64,000 nucleotides of DNA from Christensenellaceae bacterium (GCA_022846035.1 AP025580.1:2170001-2234000); one strand, 5' to 3'. Counted from the stretch's first letter, positions 34,354 through 42,653 are shown. Program-made: numbers and translations. The notes: generated from the letters alone by a model not told the origin.

Positions 34354-35689
34354 ATCTCTGTTTTTCCTTGCTCTCACGTTCCAGGCGGGGCGGCTCTAAG
34401 AGACTATCCACGTTTGCCTTTATGATTTCAAGCTCCCGAACTTCCTTTTTTTGCGTCCTGTAAGATCGGTATAGACTATCTTTTTTATTCTGTAACTTCC
34501 CATACTCCTTATGCAGATCGGCGGGAATCGAGGCGCGACCCTTAATGCCGAGATCGGCAAGCCCCTTTTTGGCAGCGTGAAATAATATTAAGCTGCTTTC
34601 ATGTTCGGAATAATAGCGGTCTTTGTTTTTTGCCGCAAGGTACTTGTCATAAGTCGGCTTCATACGGCGGTAATTCTCTGTATGCTTCATGGTTAGCAAT
34701 ACATCAGACAAGCGTTTTTCAATCCCGCGCAGATCGGCGGCGGTCTTGTCAAATTTTGTGGCAGCGTCTTTGACGATGCGGGCAAGCTGTTCCCGGTCGG
34801 TAATGTTATGCTCCGTTAAATAATTAACAGCTTTTGAGGTCTCTTTGAGGTTAAAGACTTTCGCCCAACGTTTATAGCCCTCATTTTGCTGGGCCTTTAT
34901 GCTATTCTGTATATCAATGACAAGGTTTACACCCTTGTCGTCGCGCTGGGGCTTGCGTGATGCGCCGCCCGCTATCCGTTCCCGTATACGCATTTCAGTA
35001 TAATCGTCATGCCCCCGTGTGAATTTATCTTGTCCCGGCGCACGGAATTTTAAAACCTTTTTTGTCCGCGATACTTCATAACCCGCCGCCGATATCCTTT
35101 GCAATAATTCATCGAAAGTTTTTACATGGGGAATTGTATCATCAATCAGACGATATAGCTTAGATTTCCAGCCCCGACCCTCGCGGGCGGCGTGATATTC
35201 TTTGCCGCTCTTGCTCTTTGCGCTGCGTTCCGTCGTTTCAATCACAGACAGACCATGCGTCCGGCAAAGATCGTCGCTTAGTCGGCGTATTTGTGCAAGG
35301 GTGCGCTCATTTGAAATATACTTGTGATGATCGACAAAATTGGTCGCGCAAAACATAATGTGATTATTGACACAACGGCTATCGGTATGTGTTGCAATCA
35401 CATATTCATATTTGCCTTTTAACACCTTTTCAGCCCATTCCTGCCCCAGCTTGTGCGCTTCTTCCGGGGTGACTTCACCGGGGGCAAAGCTCTGTATCAT
35501 ATGGTGTGCGAGATTGTCCCCTTTGTTCATGCCTTGTGAAATCGTGTAGAAAAATTCTACATCTGCCGTTTCCGGGGTACAACCATAGGAGGACACCAGC
35601 CGCCCGCCGTCCGTCTTTTCTGGCTTGGTGACATAGTCAAGTGCTTTTCTTAGCGTTGACTTAATAGGGTGTATCTCACAATATGCCAA
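34352..35689 (-). CDS. MobP-type relaxase (relaxase/mobilisation nuclease)
   Basis: 445 residues. The N-terminal relaxase domain contains HHMIQSFAPGEVTPEEAHKLGQEW and the metal-binding histidine motif THTDSRCVNNHIMF. The rest is helical and basic, as usual for MobP relaxases. It nicks oriT and stays bound to the 5' end during transfer. It overlaps mobC by 40 bases, and an oriT-like structure lies upstream of mobC. The presumed nicking tyrosine would lie in the first 40 residues (LDYVTKPEK or SSYGC); I cannot tell which. Confidence 0.88.
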   Translation of the reverse strand: MAYCEIHPIKSTLRKALDYVTKPEKTDGGRLVSSYGCTPETADVEFFYTISQGMNKGDNLAHHMIQSFAPGEVTPEEAHKLGQEWAEKVLKGKYEYVIATHTDSRCVNNHIMFCATNFVDHHKYISNERTLAQIRRLSDDLCRTHGLSVIETTERSAKSKSGKEYHAAREGRGWKSKLYRLIDDTIPHVKTFDELLQRISAAGYEVSRTKKVLKFRAPGQDKFTRGHDDYTEMRIRERIAGGASRKPQRDDKGVNLVIDIQNSIKAQQNEGYKRWAKVFNLKETSKAVNYLTEHNITDREQLARIVKDAATKFDKTAADLRGIEKRLSDVLLTMKHTENYRRMKPTYDKYLAAKNKDRYYSEHESSLILFHAAKKGLADLGIKGRASIPADLHKEYGKLQNKKDSLYRSYRTQKKEVRELEIIKANVDSLLEPPRLERESKEKQR

Positions 35690-35982
35690 ACCTCGTTCAT
35701 CCGCTCCTTTATCTCTTGTATATCTTCGGCGTACAAATTGCCCGTGGTGTTCGCGCGGGCTGCAATTTGGTTGATATTACGACCTATACCGCCAATTTCT
35801 CGCGCAAGCTCTTTCAAAGGTGTGTGATCGACTTGTATGACATAACCGTCAATCAGCATCTTGCGGGCATATCTGCTAAAATTATTTGCGCTCCCGGCAA
35901 GCTCCATTTTTCGTTGTATTGTTTCCCGTTCATCCTCTGTTACATAGACGATCAGCGGGATTTTTCTTTTGCGTTCTGCCAC
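35650..35982 (-). CDS. mobC: MobC-type relaxosome accessory protein
   Basis: 110 residues. A ribbon-helix-helix-like N-terminus (RKIPLIVYVTEDERETIQRKMELAG) and the conserved LKELAREIGGIGRNINQIAARANTTG are the MobC signature. It helps the relaxase to melt and nick oriT. First gene of the mobC-relaxase pair; AAAGGAGCG precedes its start and the oriT-like sequence lies immediately upstream. Confidence 0.9.
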   Translation of the reverse strand: MAERKRKIPLIVYVTEDERETIQRKMELAGSANNFSRYARKMLIDGYVIQVDHTPLKELAREIGGIGRNINQIAARANTTGNLYAEDIQEIKERMNEVWHIVRYTLLSQR

Positions 35983-36001
35983 GTTTCCGCTCCTTTCTTT
36001 T

Positions 36002-36101
36002 GGGGGTTTGGGGGTGTCCCCTCAACAAGCATTTTGCAACCAAGCCAGCTTTGCGGGCTGGGGCAAAATTCGGAAGTGTTAATACACTTCCTATGCTTGC
36101 T
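36002..36101 (-). other. oriT candidate, copy 2 of the double-hairpin sequence
   Basis: Read on the minus strand it matches 24371-24470: outer stem AGCAAGCA(T) / (A)TGCTTGTT, first hairpin GGAAGTGT..ACACTTCC, second hairpin TTTTGC..GCAAAA around CCCCAGCCCGCAAAGCTGG, then TGAGGGG and CCCCCAAACCCCC. It lies just upstream of mobC, the usual place for oriT with a MobP relaxase. Confidence 0.7.
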
Positions 36102-36382
36102 GTTTTTCTTTTCCTCCACTCCTAATACTCTGAGAAGCCATCAAACTACCCGCAAAATAGCGCTTTGGAAAGAAAAATTTGCAAAAAAATAAGAGGCCCT
36201 TGGCCTCCATACAACAAATGATAAACAAATGCCGAATCCGTTTGACGCGTTCGCTTGACGGTCCGTGTCTACAGCACATCGTTAAACTTACCCGTTCTTT
36301 TGTTTTACCTTTGCAGAGAATACGGTATAAAAGATTCTGTCATACTACTTTCATACTATCAATTTAGAAGAGGTAAAACACG

Positions 36383-37219
36383 ATGAAACAAAATTACAAT
36401 GAAATCTTGCGGGAGTACCGCATCTACTTGACCGAACATGAAAAATCTCACGCAACCATACAAAAGTATGTTCGTGAGTTGGTTTGGTTTCTTTCATTTT
36501 TACAGGGGGAAGAACCTACAAAAGCAAAGGTGCTGGAATATCGAGAGCAACTGCAACAGAGCCACCATGCCCGCACCGTAAATGCCAAGCTGTCCGCCAT
36601 TCATTCCTATCTGGACTACCTGGGGCTGGCGGCCTGCAAGGTGAGGTTTTTGAAAATCCAGCATACGGTATTTGTGGATGACAGCCGAGATTTGACCGAA
36701 GCGGAATACCACCGCTTGTTAGACGCTGCCAAAAGGAAAAAGGACAGCCGCCTGTATCATGTGATGCTTGCCATTTGCACCACCGGAATCCGGGTCAGTG
36801 AGCTTTCCTTTCTGACTGTGGAGGCATTGCACAAAGGAAAAGCGGAAATCCGCATGAAAGGCAAAATCCGCACCATTCTCTTGACAAAAGAGCTGTGCCG
36901 GAAATTGAACGCCTATGCCAAAGAAAAAGGCATCCGAACGGGGTATCTGTTCTGCACCCGTACCGGAAAGCCCTTAGATCGAAGCAATATCTGTCATGAT
37001 ATGAAAAAGCTGTGCCGGGCGGCGCGGGTAAATCCTGAAAAGGTCTTTCCCCACAATTTGCGGCACTTGTTTGCAAAATGCTATTATGCCATCAAAAAGA
37101 ATCTGGCATATCTTGCGGATATTTTAGGACACGCCTCCGTGGACACCACGCGTATCTATGTAGCTATGGGCACACGGGAACATGAGCGAACCTTACAGCG
37201 GATGCATCTGATCTCATAG
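36383..37219 (+). CDS. Tyrosine recombinase, probable site-specific invertase
   Basis: 278 residues, XerD-like without an arm-binding domain. SAM-like N-domain at 8-90 (EYRIYLTEHEKSHATIQKYVREL). Catalytic domain: Arg in CTTGIRVSELSFL, Lys in MKGKIRTI, HNLRH, GHASVDTT and the Tyr in RIYVAMG. Its stop codon is one base before a 24-bp site that has an inverted partner 217 bases away, so its likely job is to flip that segment. Expression may be limited by antisense transcription from the promoter inside the segment in the present orientation. Confidence 0.88.
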   Translation: MKQNYNEILREYRIYLTEHEKSHATIQKYVRELVWFLSFLQGEEPTKAKVLEYREQLQQSHHARTVNAKLSAIHSYLDYLGLAACKVRFLKIQHTVFVDDSRDLTEAEYHRLLDAAKRKKDSRLYHVMLAICTTGIRVSELSFLTVEALHKGKAEIRMKGKIRTILLTKELCRKLNAYAKEKGIRTGYLFCTRTGKPLDRSNICHDMKKLCRAARVNPEKVFPHNLRHLFAKCYYAIKKNLAYLADILGHASVDTTRIYVAMGTREHERTLQRMHLIS

Positions 37220-37220
37220 C

Positions 37221-37244
37221 ACCACGGAATAATGATTCTGTGGT
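37221..37244 (+). repeat. Left recombination site of the probable inverton
   Basis: Two 10-bp arms in inverted orientation, ACCACGGAAT and (complement) ACCACAGAAT, around AATG. It matches the complement of 37462-37485 at 21 of 24 positions, with an unbroken GAATAATGATTCTG core. Confidence 0.85.
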
Positions 37245-37288
37245 TCCATGGCCCCCTTGCTCAGTTACAAGTAGAACTGATTAGCTCT

Positions 37289-37317
37289 ATTATAAGTGTA
37301 TCAGAGCAGATTTTCAA
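37289..37317 (-). promoter_or_regulatory. Promoter inside the inverton, now facing left (OFF)
   Basis: On the minus strand TTGAAA (37312-37317), 17 bases, TATAAT (37289-37294). As drawn it fires into the 3' end of the recombinase gene in antisense. Inversion would point it at the polysaccharide operon. Confidence 0.8.
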
Positions 37318-37358
37318 CCATTTATTACATATAGAACAGCAAAATAAATACGAAAAAT

Positions 37359-37397
37359 AGACCTGCACCGCGAAATATGTGCGCAGGTCTGCTTTTT
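37359..37397. terminator. Bidirectional terminator inside the inverton
   Basis: AGACCTGC / GCAGGTCT stem with T-runs on the right (GCTTTTT) and, on the opposite strand, TATTTTT. In the present orientation it blocks read-through from the recombinase into the operon. Confidence 0.8.
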
Positions 37398-37461
37398 ATG
37401 CCTGTCAGAACGCCCTTAGTTGATTAAAATAATAATTTTCTTCCTAGAAGCAGTAACGATT

Positions 37462-37485
37462 ACCCCAGAATCATTATTCTGCGGT
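37462..37485 (-). repeat. Right recombination site of the probable inverton
   Basis: On the minus strand: arm ACCGCAGAAT, centre AATG, arm complement ACCCCAGAAT. All four arms of the two sites follow ACCNCRGAAT. Confidence 0.85.
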
Positions 37486-37555
37486 AATTGAATCGTTCAG
37501 AAAAGGAAAGTTTGTGGTTAGGATATTCCCTTTGAAATGACAGGAGGTGAATAAA

Positions 37556-37840
37556 GTGGAAGAAAGATGGTCGGTAGAATTGTTGGAGTGCTTGGCCCAG
37601 AAGGCCGGATGTGGGTATCTGTCAGATTTGCGGTATCTCAGCCCATGGGAGCAATTCCATCTGTCCAGGGAGCTTTTACATATTCCTTCGGAAGCCTTTT
37701 CGCTAAAAACGTGGAATGACGCCTTGGCTTATCTGACGGGTCTTTCCCAGCAAGCGGATGCATCCGCCGCGAAAGAAACGTTGATGAAGCATCTATCGGA
37801 ACACTGCAGCGGTTTGCAACGTCATCCGAGCCGAGAATGA
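37556..37840 (+). CDS. Hypothetical small protein, first gene after the inverton
   Basis: 94 residues from GTG 37556, which has a strong CAGGAGGTG site; the frame is open 9 bases further. Helical, no signal or membrane segment; contains LLECLAQKAGCGYLSDLRYLSPWEQFHLSRELL. It ends 28 bases before the UDP-glucose dehydrogenase gene and would be the first gene expressed when the inverton promoter faces right. It may be a regulator or regulatory leader of the operon; I do not recognise a family. Confidence 0.65.
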   Translation: MEERWSVELLECLAQKAGCGYLSDLRYLSPWEQFHLSRELLHIPSEAFSLKTWNDALAYLTGLSQQADASAAKETLMKHLSEHCSGLQRHPSRE

Positions 37841-37868
37841 ATTTGAATAGAAAGGTGGTTAGAATGCT

Positions 37869-39056
37869 ATGCAAATTACTGTTGTAGGCGCAGGTTATGT
37901 GGGGTTATCTCTTGCCACTCTGTTAGGCCAAAAGCATGAAGTAATAGTGCTTGATATTGATGAAGAAAAGGTTGCGAAAGTTAATTCCCGTATTTCTCCC
38001 GTTCAGGACGTATATCTCGAAAAGTTTTTTGCCGAAAGAAAACTAAATTTGACAGCCACTGTAGATACGGCAATAGCATATAAAGACGCCGAGTATGTAA
38101 TTATTACAACACCTACTAATTATGAGGATGAAACCAATAGCTTTGATACTCATGCGGTTGATTCCACCATAGAAATTTGTATGGCAAATAATGATCATTG
38201 CATTATGATCATCAAAAGTACGGTTCCTGTTGGGTATACAAGGAGTGTGCGAAAAAAATATAACACCAGCCACATTCTATTTTCCCCTGAATTTTTAAGA
38301 GAAACGAAAGCCCTATACGACAATTTGTACCCTTCCAGAATTGTTGTTGGTACAGATATTGCAGACCCTGCTATGGTTATCCATGCACAGGTTTTTTCAA
38401 CCATCTTGCAAGAGTGCGCAAATAAAGAAGATATTCCCGTCTTGATTATAGGGCTTGATGAAGCAGAAGCCGCTAAACTTTTCGCTAATACTTATTTAGC
38501 CATGCGTGTTGCGTTCTTTAACGAATTGGATACCTTTGCAGAAATGAATGGGTTAAGTACAAAGAACATCATAGATGCAATTTGTCATGATCCTCGAATT
38601 GGTAAGCATTATAACAATCCATCTTTTGGCTATGGCGGATATTGCCTCCCGAAAGATACAAAGCAGTTGAAATCAAGTTTTCATGATATTCCTGAAAATT
38701 TGATTACCGCTGTGTGTCAGGCAAACCACACCAAAAAAGGCCATGTCATAAAGGGAATTCTGAATAAACATCCTGGCACAGTTGGTATTTACCGCTTAAC
38801 GGCAAAGTCTAATTCTGACAATTTCCGTTCAAGTGCTGTTTGGGGTGTTATGGAGGGGCTTTCCAAAGAAAAACAAGAAATTGTAATATATGAACCCTTA
38901 TTAGGCGATGCCGCAGAGTTTATGGGTTATAAGGTTGTACATTCTTTTGCGGAGTTTAAGCGTTCATGTGATGTTATTGTTGCTAATAGAGTTTCCAGTG
39001 AACTCTCGGAAGTTATGTATAAGGTTTATACAAGAGACATCTTTGGAAGAGATTGA
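37869..39056 (+). CDS. ugd: UDP-glucose 6-dehydrogenase
   Basis: 395 residues. NAD-binding head ITVVGAGYVGLSLATLLGQ, STVPVGYTRSVR, SPEFLRETKALYDNLYPSRIVVG, and the catalytic-cysteine motif GYGGYCLPKDTKQL. It oxidises UDP-glucose to UDP-glucuronic acid, the acidic precursor of hyaluronan-like or type 3 capsule-like polymers. It precedes a processive glycosyltransferase, the arrangement seen in hasA/hasB and pneumococcal type 3 loci. Confidence 0.93.
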   Translation: MQITVVGAGYVGLSLATLLGQKHEVIVLDIDEEKVAKVNSRISPVQDVYLEKFFAERKLNLTATVDTAIAYKDAEYVIITTPTNYEDETNSFDTHAVDSTIEICMANNDHCIMIIKSTVPVGYTRSVRKKYNTSHILFSPEFLRETKALYDNLYPSRIVVGTDIADPAMVIHAQVFSTILQECANKEDIPVLIIGLDEAEAAKLFANTYLAMRVAFFNELDTFAEMNGLSTKNIIDAICHDPRIGKHYNNPSFGYGGYCLPKDTKQLKSSFHDIPENLITAVCQANHTKKGHVIKGILNKHPGTVGIYRLTAKSNSDNFRSSAVWGVMEGLSKEKQEIVIYEPLLGDAAEFMGYKVVHSFAEFKRSCDVIVANRVSSELSEVMYKVYTRDIFGRD

Positions 39057-39077
39057 CCCGGCGAGGCGGTGATTGTA

Positions 39078-40370
39078 ATGTACACATTTTTCTTGATGGT
39101 CGAGGATTATATCAAAACTCATAACCTTCACCTCTTTATGTTTTTCTTCGCATTCATTTTCATTCGATGGGGAATAGTATTTTTCCATGCTATTCGATAT
39201 AAGCCATATGATTATGAAGATAAAGAAATAAATTATTTTACATCGGTGCTGCTCCCAGTCGTTGACGAACCATTAGATCTATTTTATAGTGTTCTGATGA
39301 AAATAGCACGCCAGAATCCGTCTGAGATTATAGTTGTCATTAATGGGCCAAAAAACGAGGGGCTTGAAAACCTGTGTGTAGATTTCAACAGGAATTTACC
39401 AATTGGCTTTACTCCTGTTCAGCATTATTATACACCTGTTGCCGGTAAGAGAAATGGGATCCGTGTGGCAATGGAGCACATTAATCCGAATTCCGATATA
39501 ACAGTGCTTGTGGATAGTGATACGGTATGGACAGAGGATACTTTGTCCGAGTTGCTGAAGCCTTTTGCTTGTGATCAAAAAATTGGCGGTGTTACAACCA
39601 GACAGAAAATACTTGATCCTGACCGCAAACTCGTAACCATGTTTGCAAATTTGCTTGAAGAGATCAGAGCTGAAGGAACGATGAAAGCAATGAGCGTTAC
39701 AGGCAAAGTGGGCTGCCTTCCCGGCAGGACAATTGCTTTCCGTACTCAGATTTTGATAGATGTGATGTATGACTTTATGAATGAGACATTCATGGGATTT
39801 CACAAAGAAGTATCCGATGACAGAAGCCTCACAAACCTGACGCTCCGAAAGGGGTACAAAACAGTTATGCAAGACACCTCAGTAATTTATACAGATGTGC
39901 CCACCGAATGGAAAAAATTTATCAGGCAGCAGTTAAGATGGTCGGAAGGTTCACAGTATAACAATCTGAGAATGACTCCTTGGATGTTAAAAAACGCCAA
40001 GCTGATGTGCTTTATTTACTGGTCAGATATGATTAGTCCGATGATGCTGGTTAGCGTTTATGCCAATACTATAATTTGCAAGGTGTTAAATATACTTGGC
40101 TGCGCGATTCCAACATTGGCATATACCGCTCCATGGTGGCAGATCATTCTCTTTATTCTTCTTGGTTGTATCATTAGTTTTGGTTCACGAAATATTAAGG
40201 TTATGAGAAGTGTGAAGTGGTATTATACATTACTGCTTCCAGTATTCATCCTTGTTTTAACTGTTGTCATGGTTCCTATCCGATTGCTAGGCCTTATGCT
40301 CTGCTCTGACGATATGGAATGGGGCACCCGGAAATTGGAGGAGGACAATGATAAAGCGGAAGTTCCTTAA
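39078..40370 (+). CDS. Processive family 2 glycosyltransferase, hyaluronan-synthase-like
   Basis: 430 residues from ATG 39078 (GAGGCGG upstream). One N-terminal membrane helix (LFMFFFAFIFIRWGIVFF), the GT-A domain with VLVDSDTVWTED, the EVSDDRSLTNLTLRKG acidic motif and the processivity motif QQLRW, then four C-terminal helices. The SDDR..TN plus QQxRW pair is close to that of streptococcal-type hyaluronan synthases. With UDP-glucuronate from the upstream enzyme it probably makes and extrudes a uronic-acid polymer; the second sugar is unknown. Confidence 0.85.
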   Translation: MYTFFLMVEDYIKTHNLHLFMFFFAFIFIRWGIVFFHAIRYKPYDYEDKEINYFTSVLLPVVDEPLDLFYSVLMKIARQNPSEIIVVINGPKNEGLENLCVDFNRNLPIGFTPVQHYYTPVAGKRNGIRVAMEHINPNSDITVLVDSDTVWTEDTLSELLKPFACDQKIGGVTTRQKILDPDRKLVTMFANLLEEIRAEGTMKAMSVTGKVGCLPGRTIAFRTQILIDVMYDFMNETFMGFHKEVSDDRSLTNLTLRKGYKTVMQDTSVIYTDVPTEWKKFIRQQLRWSEGSQYNNLRMTPWMLKNAKLMCFIYWSDMISPMMLVSVYANTIICKVLNILGCAIPTLAYTAPWWQIILFILLGCIISFGSRNIKVMRSVKWYYTLLLPVFILVLTVVMVPIRLLGLMLCSDDMEWGTRKLEEDNDKAEVP

Positions 40371-41385
40371 TTGCATTTGTATATTCGCGGCTGCTATATT
40401 TATATTATGGGTTGGTTGCAACGAACAGCCTGTCGATACCGAGAAGGCCGATGGCTCTGACAGCATTGCGTCTATTGAGGCTCCGAGTAATAGTCAAGCT
40501 ACACTGGAAGAACCAACTACGGAATCTATTGTAACAGAATCCTCAGTTGTCGAGTCTGAATATTATCCTATTACAGAGGGACAAAGATATTTGGGCGTTT
40601 ATGTTCAAGGCCCCGAAGAGACTGATGTTTTAGCTGACAGCATCAATACTTTAGCTTGGTTTGATCGTTTTGATCAGACAAGTGATTACAAGATTTCTTT
40701 ATGTTTAGACGACAATAAATATATAGCGTTTATCACTTTGCAGCCTACCGACTGGGACTTAAAATTGGTTTCTGACGGGTATTATGATGATTTAATTATT
40801 GAATATTTTAAGAAACTCTCTTCGGATAACAGAGCCAATACAGAACTTTTTGTTCGATTAGCGCATGAAATGGAAATGAGGCCCTCTTACAAATCTGGTT
40901 GGTACAGTTGGCAAACAGATGATGCTCACGCATATGTAAACGCTTGGGTTCACATTGTGAACTTGGGTAGGGAATATGCTCCCAATGTTAAGTGGGTATG
41001 GTCTCCCAACAGGGCAGACGAATACACAACGAAATATTATCCAGGTGATGAGTATGTTGATTATGTCGGATTGACATTGAATAACACATTGGATTCCCGT
41101 GAGAGTTTTCAGCAATTCTATGAAAATGAAGGTCAAAGAGACTATTTGGAAGCATATAATAAGCCAATTATTTTTGGAGAGATCGCGGAGCATAGCACCA
41201 GTGATGAAGTTCGCAATGAATACATACAATCTGTTTTTGATTATCTTGGAACCTACGATAAATGCATCGGTTTTATTTTCTTAAATCAAGATATAGAAAG
41301 TGCAAGACAATACAAGTTTACAGATTGCGAATTGATATTAGATACATTTATTGAGAATGCGAGGGATTACATTTGTGCGAAATAA
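40348..41385 (+). CDS. GH26-like glycoside hydrolase lipoprotein of the exopolysaccharide operon
   Basis: 345 residues. Lipoprotein signal with lipobox WVGC near residue 24, a Ser/Glu/Thr-rich linker to about residue 70, then a TIM-barrel hydrolase. FVRLAHEMEMRP carries the acid/base Glu, and KPIIFGEIAEHS carries the nucleophile Glu, as in GH26 mannanase-like enzymes. It may trim or release the polymer made by the membrane synthase. It overlaps the glycosyltransferase gene by 23 bases. Confidence 0.75.
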   Translation: MIKRKFLNCICIFAAAIFILWVGCNEQPVDTEKADGSDSIASIEAPSNSQATLEEPTTESIVTESSVVESEYYPITEGQRYLGVYVQGPEETDVLADSINTLAWFDRFDQTSDYKISLCLDDNKYIAFITLQPTDWDLKLVSDGYYDDLIIEYFKKLSSDNRANTELFVRLAHEMEMRPSYKSGWYSWQTDDAHAYVNAWVHIVNLGREYAPNVKWVWSPNRADEYTTKYYPGDEYVDYVGLTLNNTLDSRESFQQFYENEGQRDYLEAYNKPIIFGEIAEHSTSDEVRNEYIQSVFDYLGTYDKCIGFIFLNQDIESARQYKFTDCELILDTFIENARDYICAK

Positions 41386-41482
41386 GAAGTTTACAAAGTA
41401 TCAGATCATGACGAGAGTTGGAACGATTATCAGCATTTTACTGTTTGTTGTCCTTGGATTTTGTATCGAAGTTATTTTCTAA
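41375..41482 (+). CDS. Possible 35-residue single-pass membrane peptide
   Basis: GTG 41375 overlaps the end of the GH26-like gene; the frame encodes a basic head (VRNKKFTKYQ) and one hydrophobic helix (VGTIISILLFVVLGFCIEVIF). The overlap and the complete helix suggest a real small subunit of the polysaccharide complex. No ribosome binding site is obvious beyond coupling. Confidence 0.4.
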   Translation: MRNKKFTKYQIMTRVGTIISILLFVVLGFCIEVIF

Positions 41483-41502
41483 AAAAATGGAGAAAGTGAA
41501 AG

Positions 41503-41694
41503 ATGGAACATCAAACCAAAGGAACGTTGCGCAATCAGGCCGTCATTACATCAGCCGGATCGCCCCGAGCAACCACACCGCGGTTCGTAAGGTATTGGAT
41601 GGGAGCAATTCCCCCTAACGCTGATCCCATTGGCGGTTTCAGGAGGGAGCCGTCATGTGTAGAACGGGATATCGACCAACGGAAATGGGAGTAA
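41503..41694 (+). CDS. Small hypothetical protein
   Basis: 63 residues, ATG 41503 with GGAG 10 bases upstream. Contains ATTPRFVRYWMGAIPPNADPIGGF, with a Pro/Gly-rich composition unlike a membrane or HTH protein. It could be a short gene of the element or the coding-like surface of a structured RNA; several frames are open here. Confidence 0.35.
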   Translation: MEHQTKGTLRNQAVITSAGSPRATTPRFVRYWMGAIPPNADPIGGFRREPSCVERDIDQRKWE

Positions 41695-41784
41695 CACCGT
41701 TAAAAAAAACATCCCCCGGCCCGTGGGAAATGTGGCCGGAACCATGAATTTGCGTATGCAATAAAATATCATACTATTTTTTTG

Positions 41785-41823
41785 TTCGCCCGGAGGGTTT
41801 ATGCCCTTCCGGGCGAATTTTGT
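41785..41823 (+). terminator. Strong terminator closing the exopolysaccharide operon
   Basis: TTCGCCCGGAGGG / CCCTTCCGGGCGAA stem, followed by TTTTGTT. Confidence 0.88.
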
Positions 41824-41973
41824 TATTTCCTTCGGCCCGCTCTATCGGTCAAACACTTTTTCAAAATTTTTTTAAAAAAGTGGTGTTTGGCGGGTAGCTG
41901 GAGGCCTTTCAACAGTAACTTTGGCGGAAAGGGAGAAAACCACCGAAATCCCCCACAGAAAGGGGGTGAAAAG

Positions 41974-42417
41974 ATGGAAACGATCCCCCGCAATGATTTT
42001 ATCCTGCGGCACCGCTATGATGCTTTCTGCAAAGCGGTACTCCGCAATGAGGCTAAAAGCTACTGGTCGGAGATGGCGCATCGCCGCGAACGTGAAAAGT
42101 CGCTGGATGCTCTGACACAAGAGGAAATGGACAAGCTCTCAGTCGTGGATGATTACCCCAGCGACAGCTACGTTTTTTCGTCGTATGGGTATGACCTGCT
42201 GATCGACAACGAGCTTGTAGCCGAGGCGTTCGCCAGCCTGCCGGAACAGGAACAAAGCATTTTGATTTTGCACTGTGTTCTGGATTTGGCAGACGGAGAA
42301 ATCGGCAGCCTCATGGGAATGTCCCGCAGCGCCGTACAGCGTCACAGGACAAGGACCCTGAAACAGTTGCGTATGAAATTGATGGCGTTCATGCCAGAGG
42401 GAGGTAAACGCGGATGA
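41974..42417 (+). CDS. Sigma-70-like regulator of the Tn916-type module
   Basis: 147 residues. Region-2-like head (YDAFCKAVLRNEAKSYWSEMAHRREREKSLDAL) and a region-4 HTH (LPEQEQSILILHCVLDLADGEIGSLMGMSRSAVQRHRTRTLKQL). AAAGGGGGTG ribosome binding site. In Tn916-like elements this protein regulates transfer or recombination genes. It overlaps the HTH gene by 4 bases. Confidence 0.85.
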   Translation: METIPRNDFILRHRYDAFCKAVLRNEAKSYWSEMAHRREREKSLDALTQEEMDKLSVVDDYPSDSYVFSSYGYDLLIDNELVAEAFASLPEQEQSILILHCVLDLADGEIGSLMGMSRSAVQRHRTRTLKQLRMKLMAFMPEGGKRG

Positions 42418-42653
42418 AGGAACCTACATTCAACGGCAGAGAGCTTCTTCCCCTTTCGGTGATGGAAGCTGCCCACGCTGGGGATGCAATGACTATGGAG
42501 CAAGTGCTGCGGTACTATGAGGACTACATAAACAAGCTCTGCATCCGCACCTTGTATGACAGCAACGGCATCCCCTATGTGTGCGTGGACGAGTATATGA
42601 AGCACCGTTTGGAAATCAAGCTCATTCATTCCATCATCGTTGCCTTGAAGTAA
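42414..42653 (+). CDS. Helix-turn-helix domain protein of the Tn916-type module
   Basis: 79 residues. LSVMEAAHAGDAMTMEQVLRYYEDYINKLCIRTLYDSNGIPYVCVDEYMKHRLEIKL is the small HTH_16-type protein always coupled to the sigma-like gene in these modules. Overlaps the sigma gene by 4 bases. Confidence 0.85.
   Translation: MKEPTFNGRELLPLSVMEAAHAGDAMTMEQVLRYYEDYINKLCIRTLYDSNGIPYVCVDEYMKHRLEIKLIHSIIVALK

Noticed and set aside
36341..36372. Left end of the nested Tn916-type element based on CATACTACTTTCATACTATC
   Set aside because: The similarity to the GTACTAC repeat after the nested int is weak and short, and the sequence overlaps the likely promoter of the recombinase gene.
41418..41618. Alternative 66-residue frame overlapping the small gene at 41503
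   Set aside because: No ribosome binding site, and it runs through the end of the small membrane peptide frame in a different phase; composition is not protein-like.
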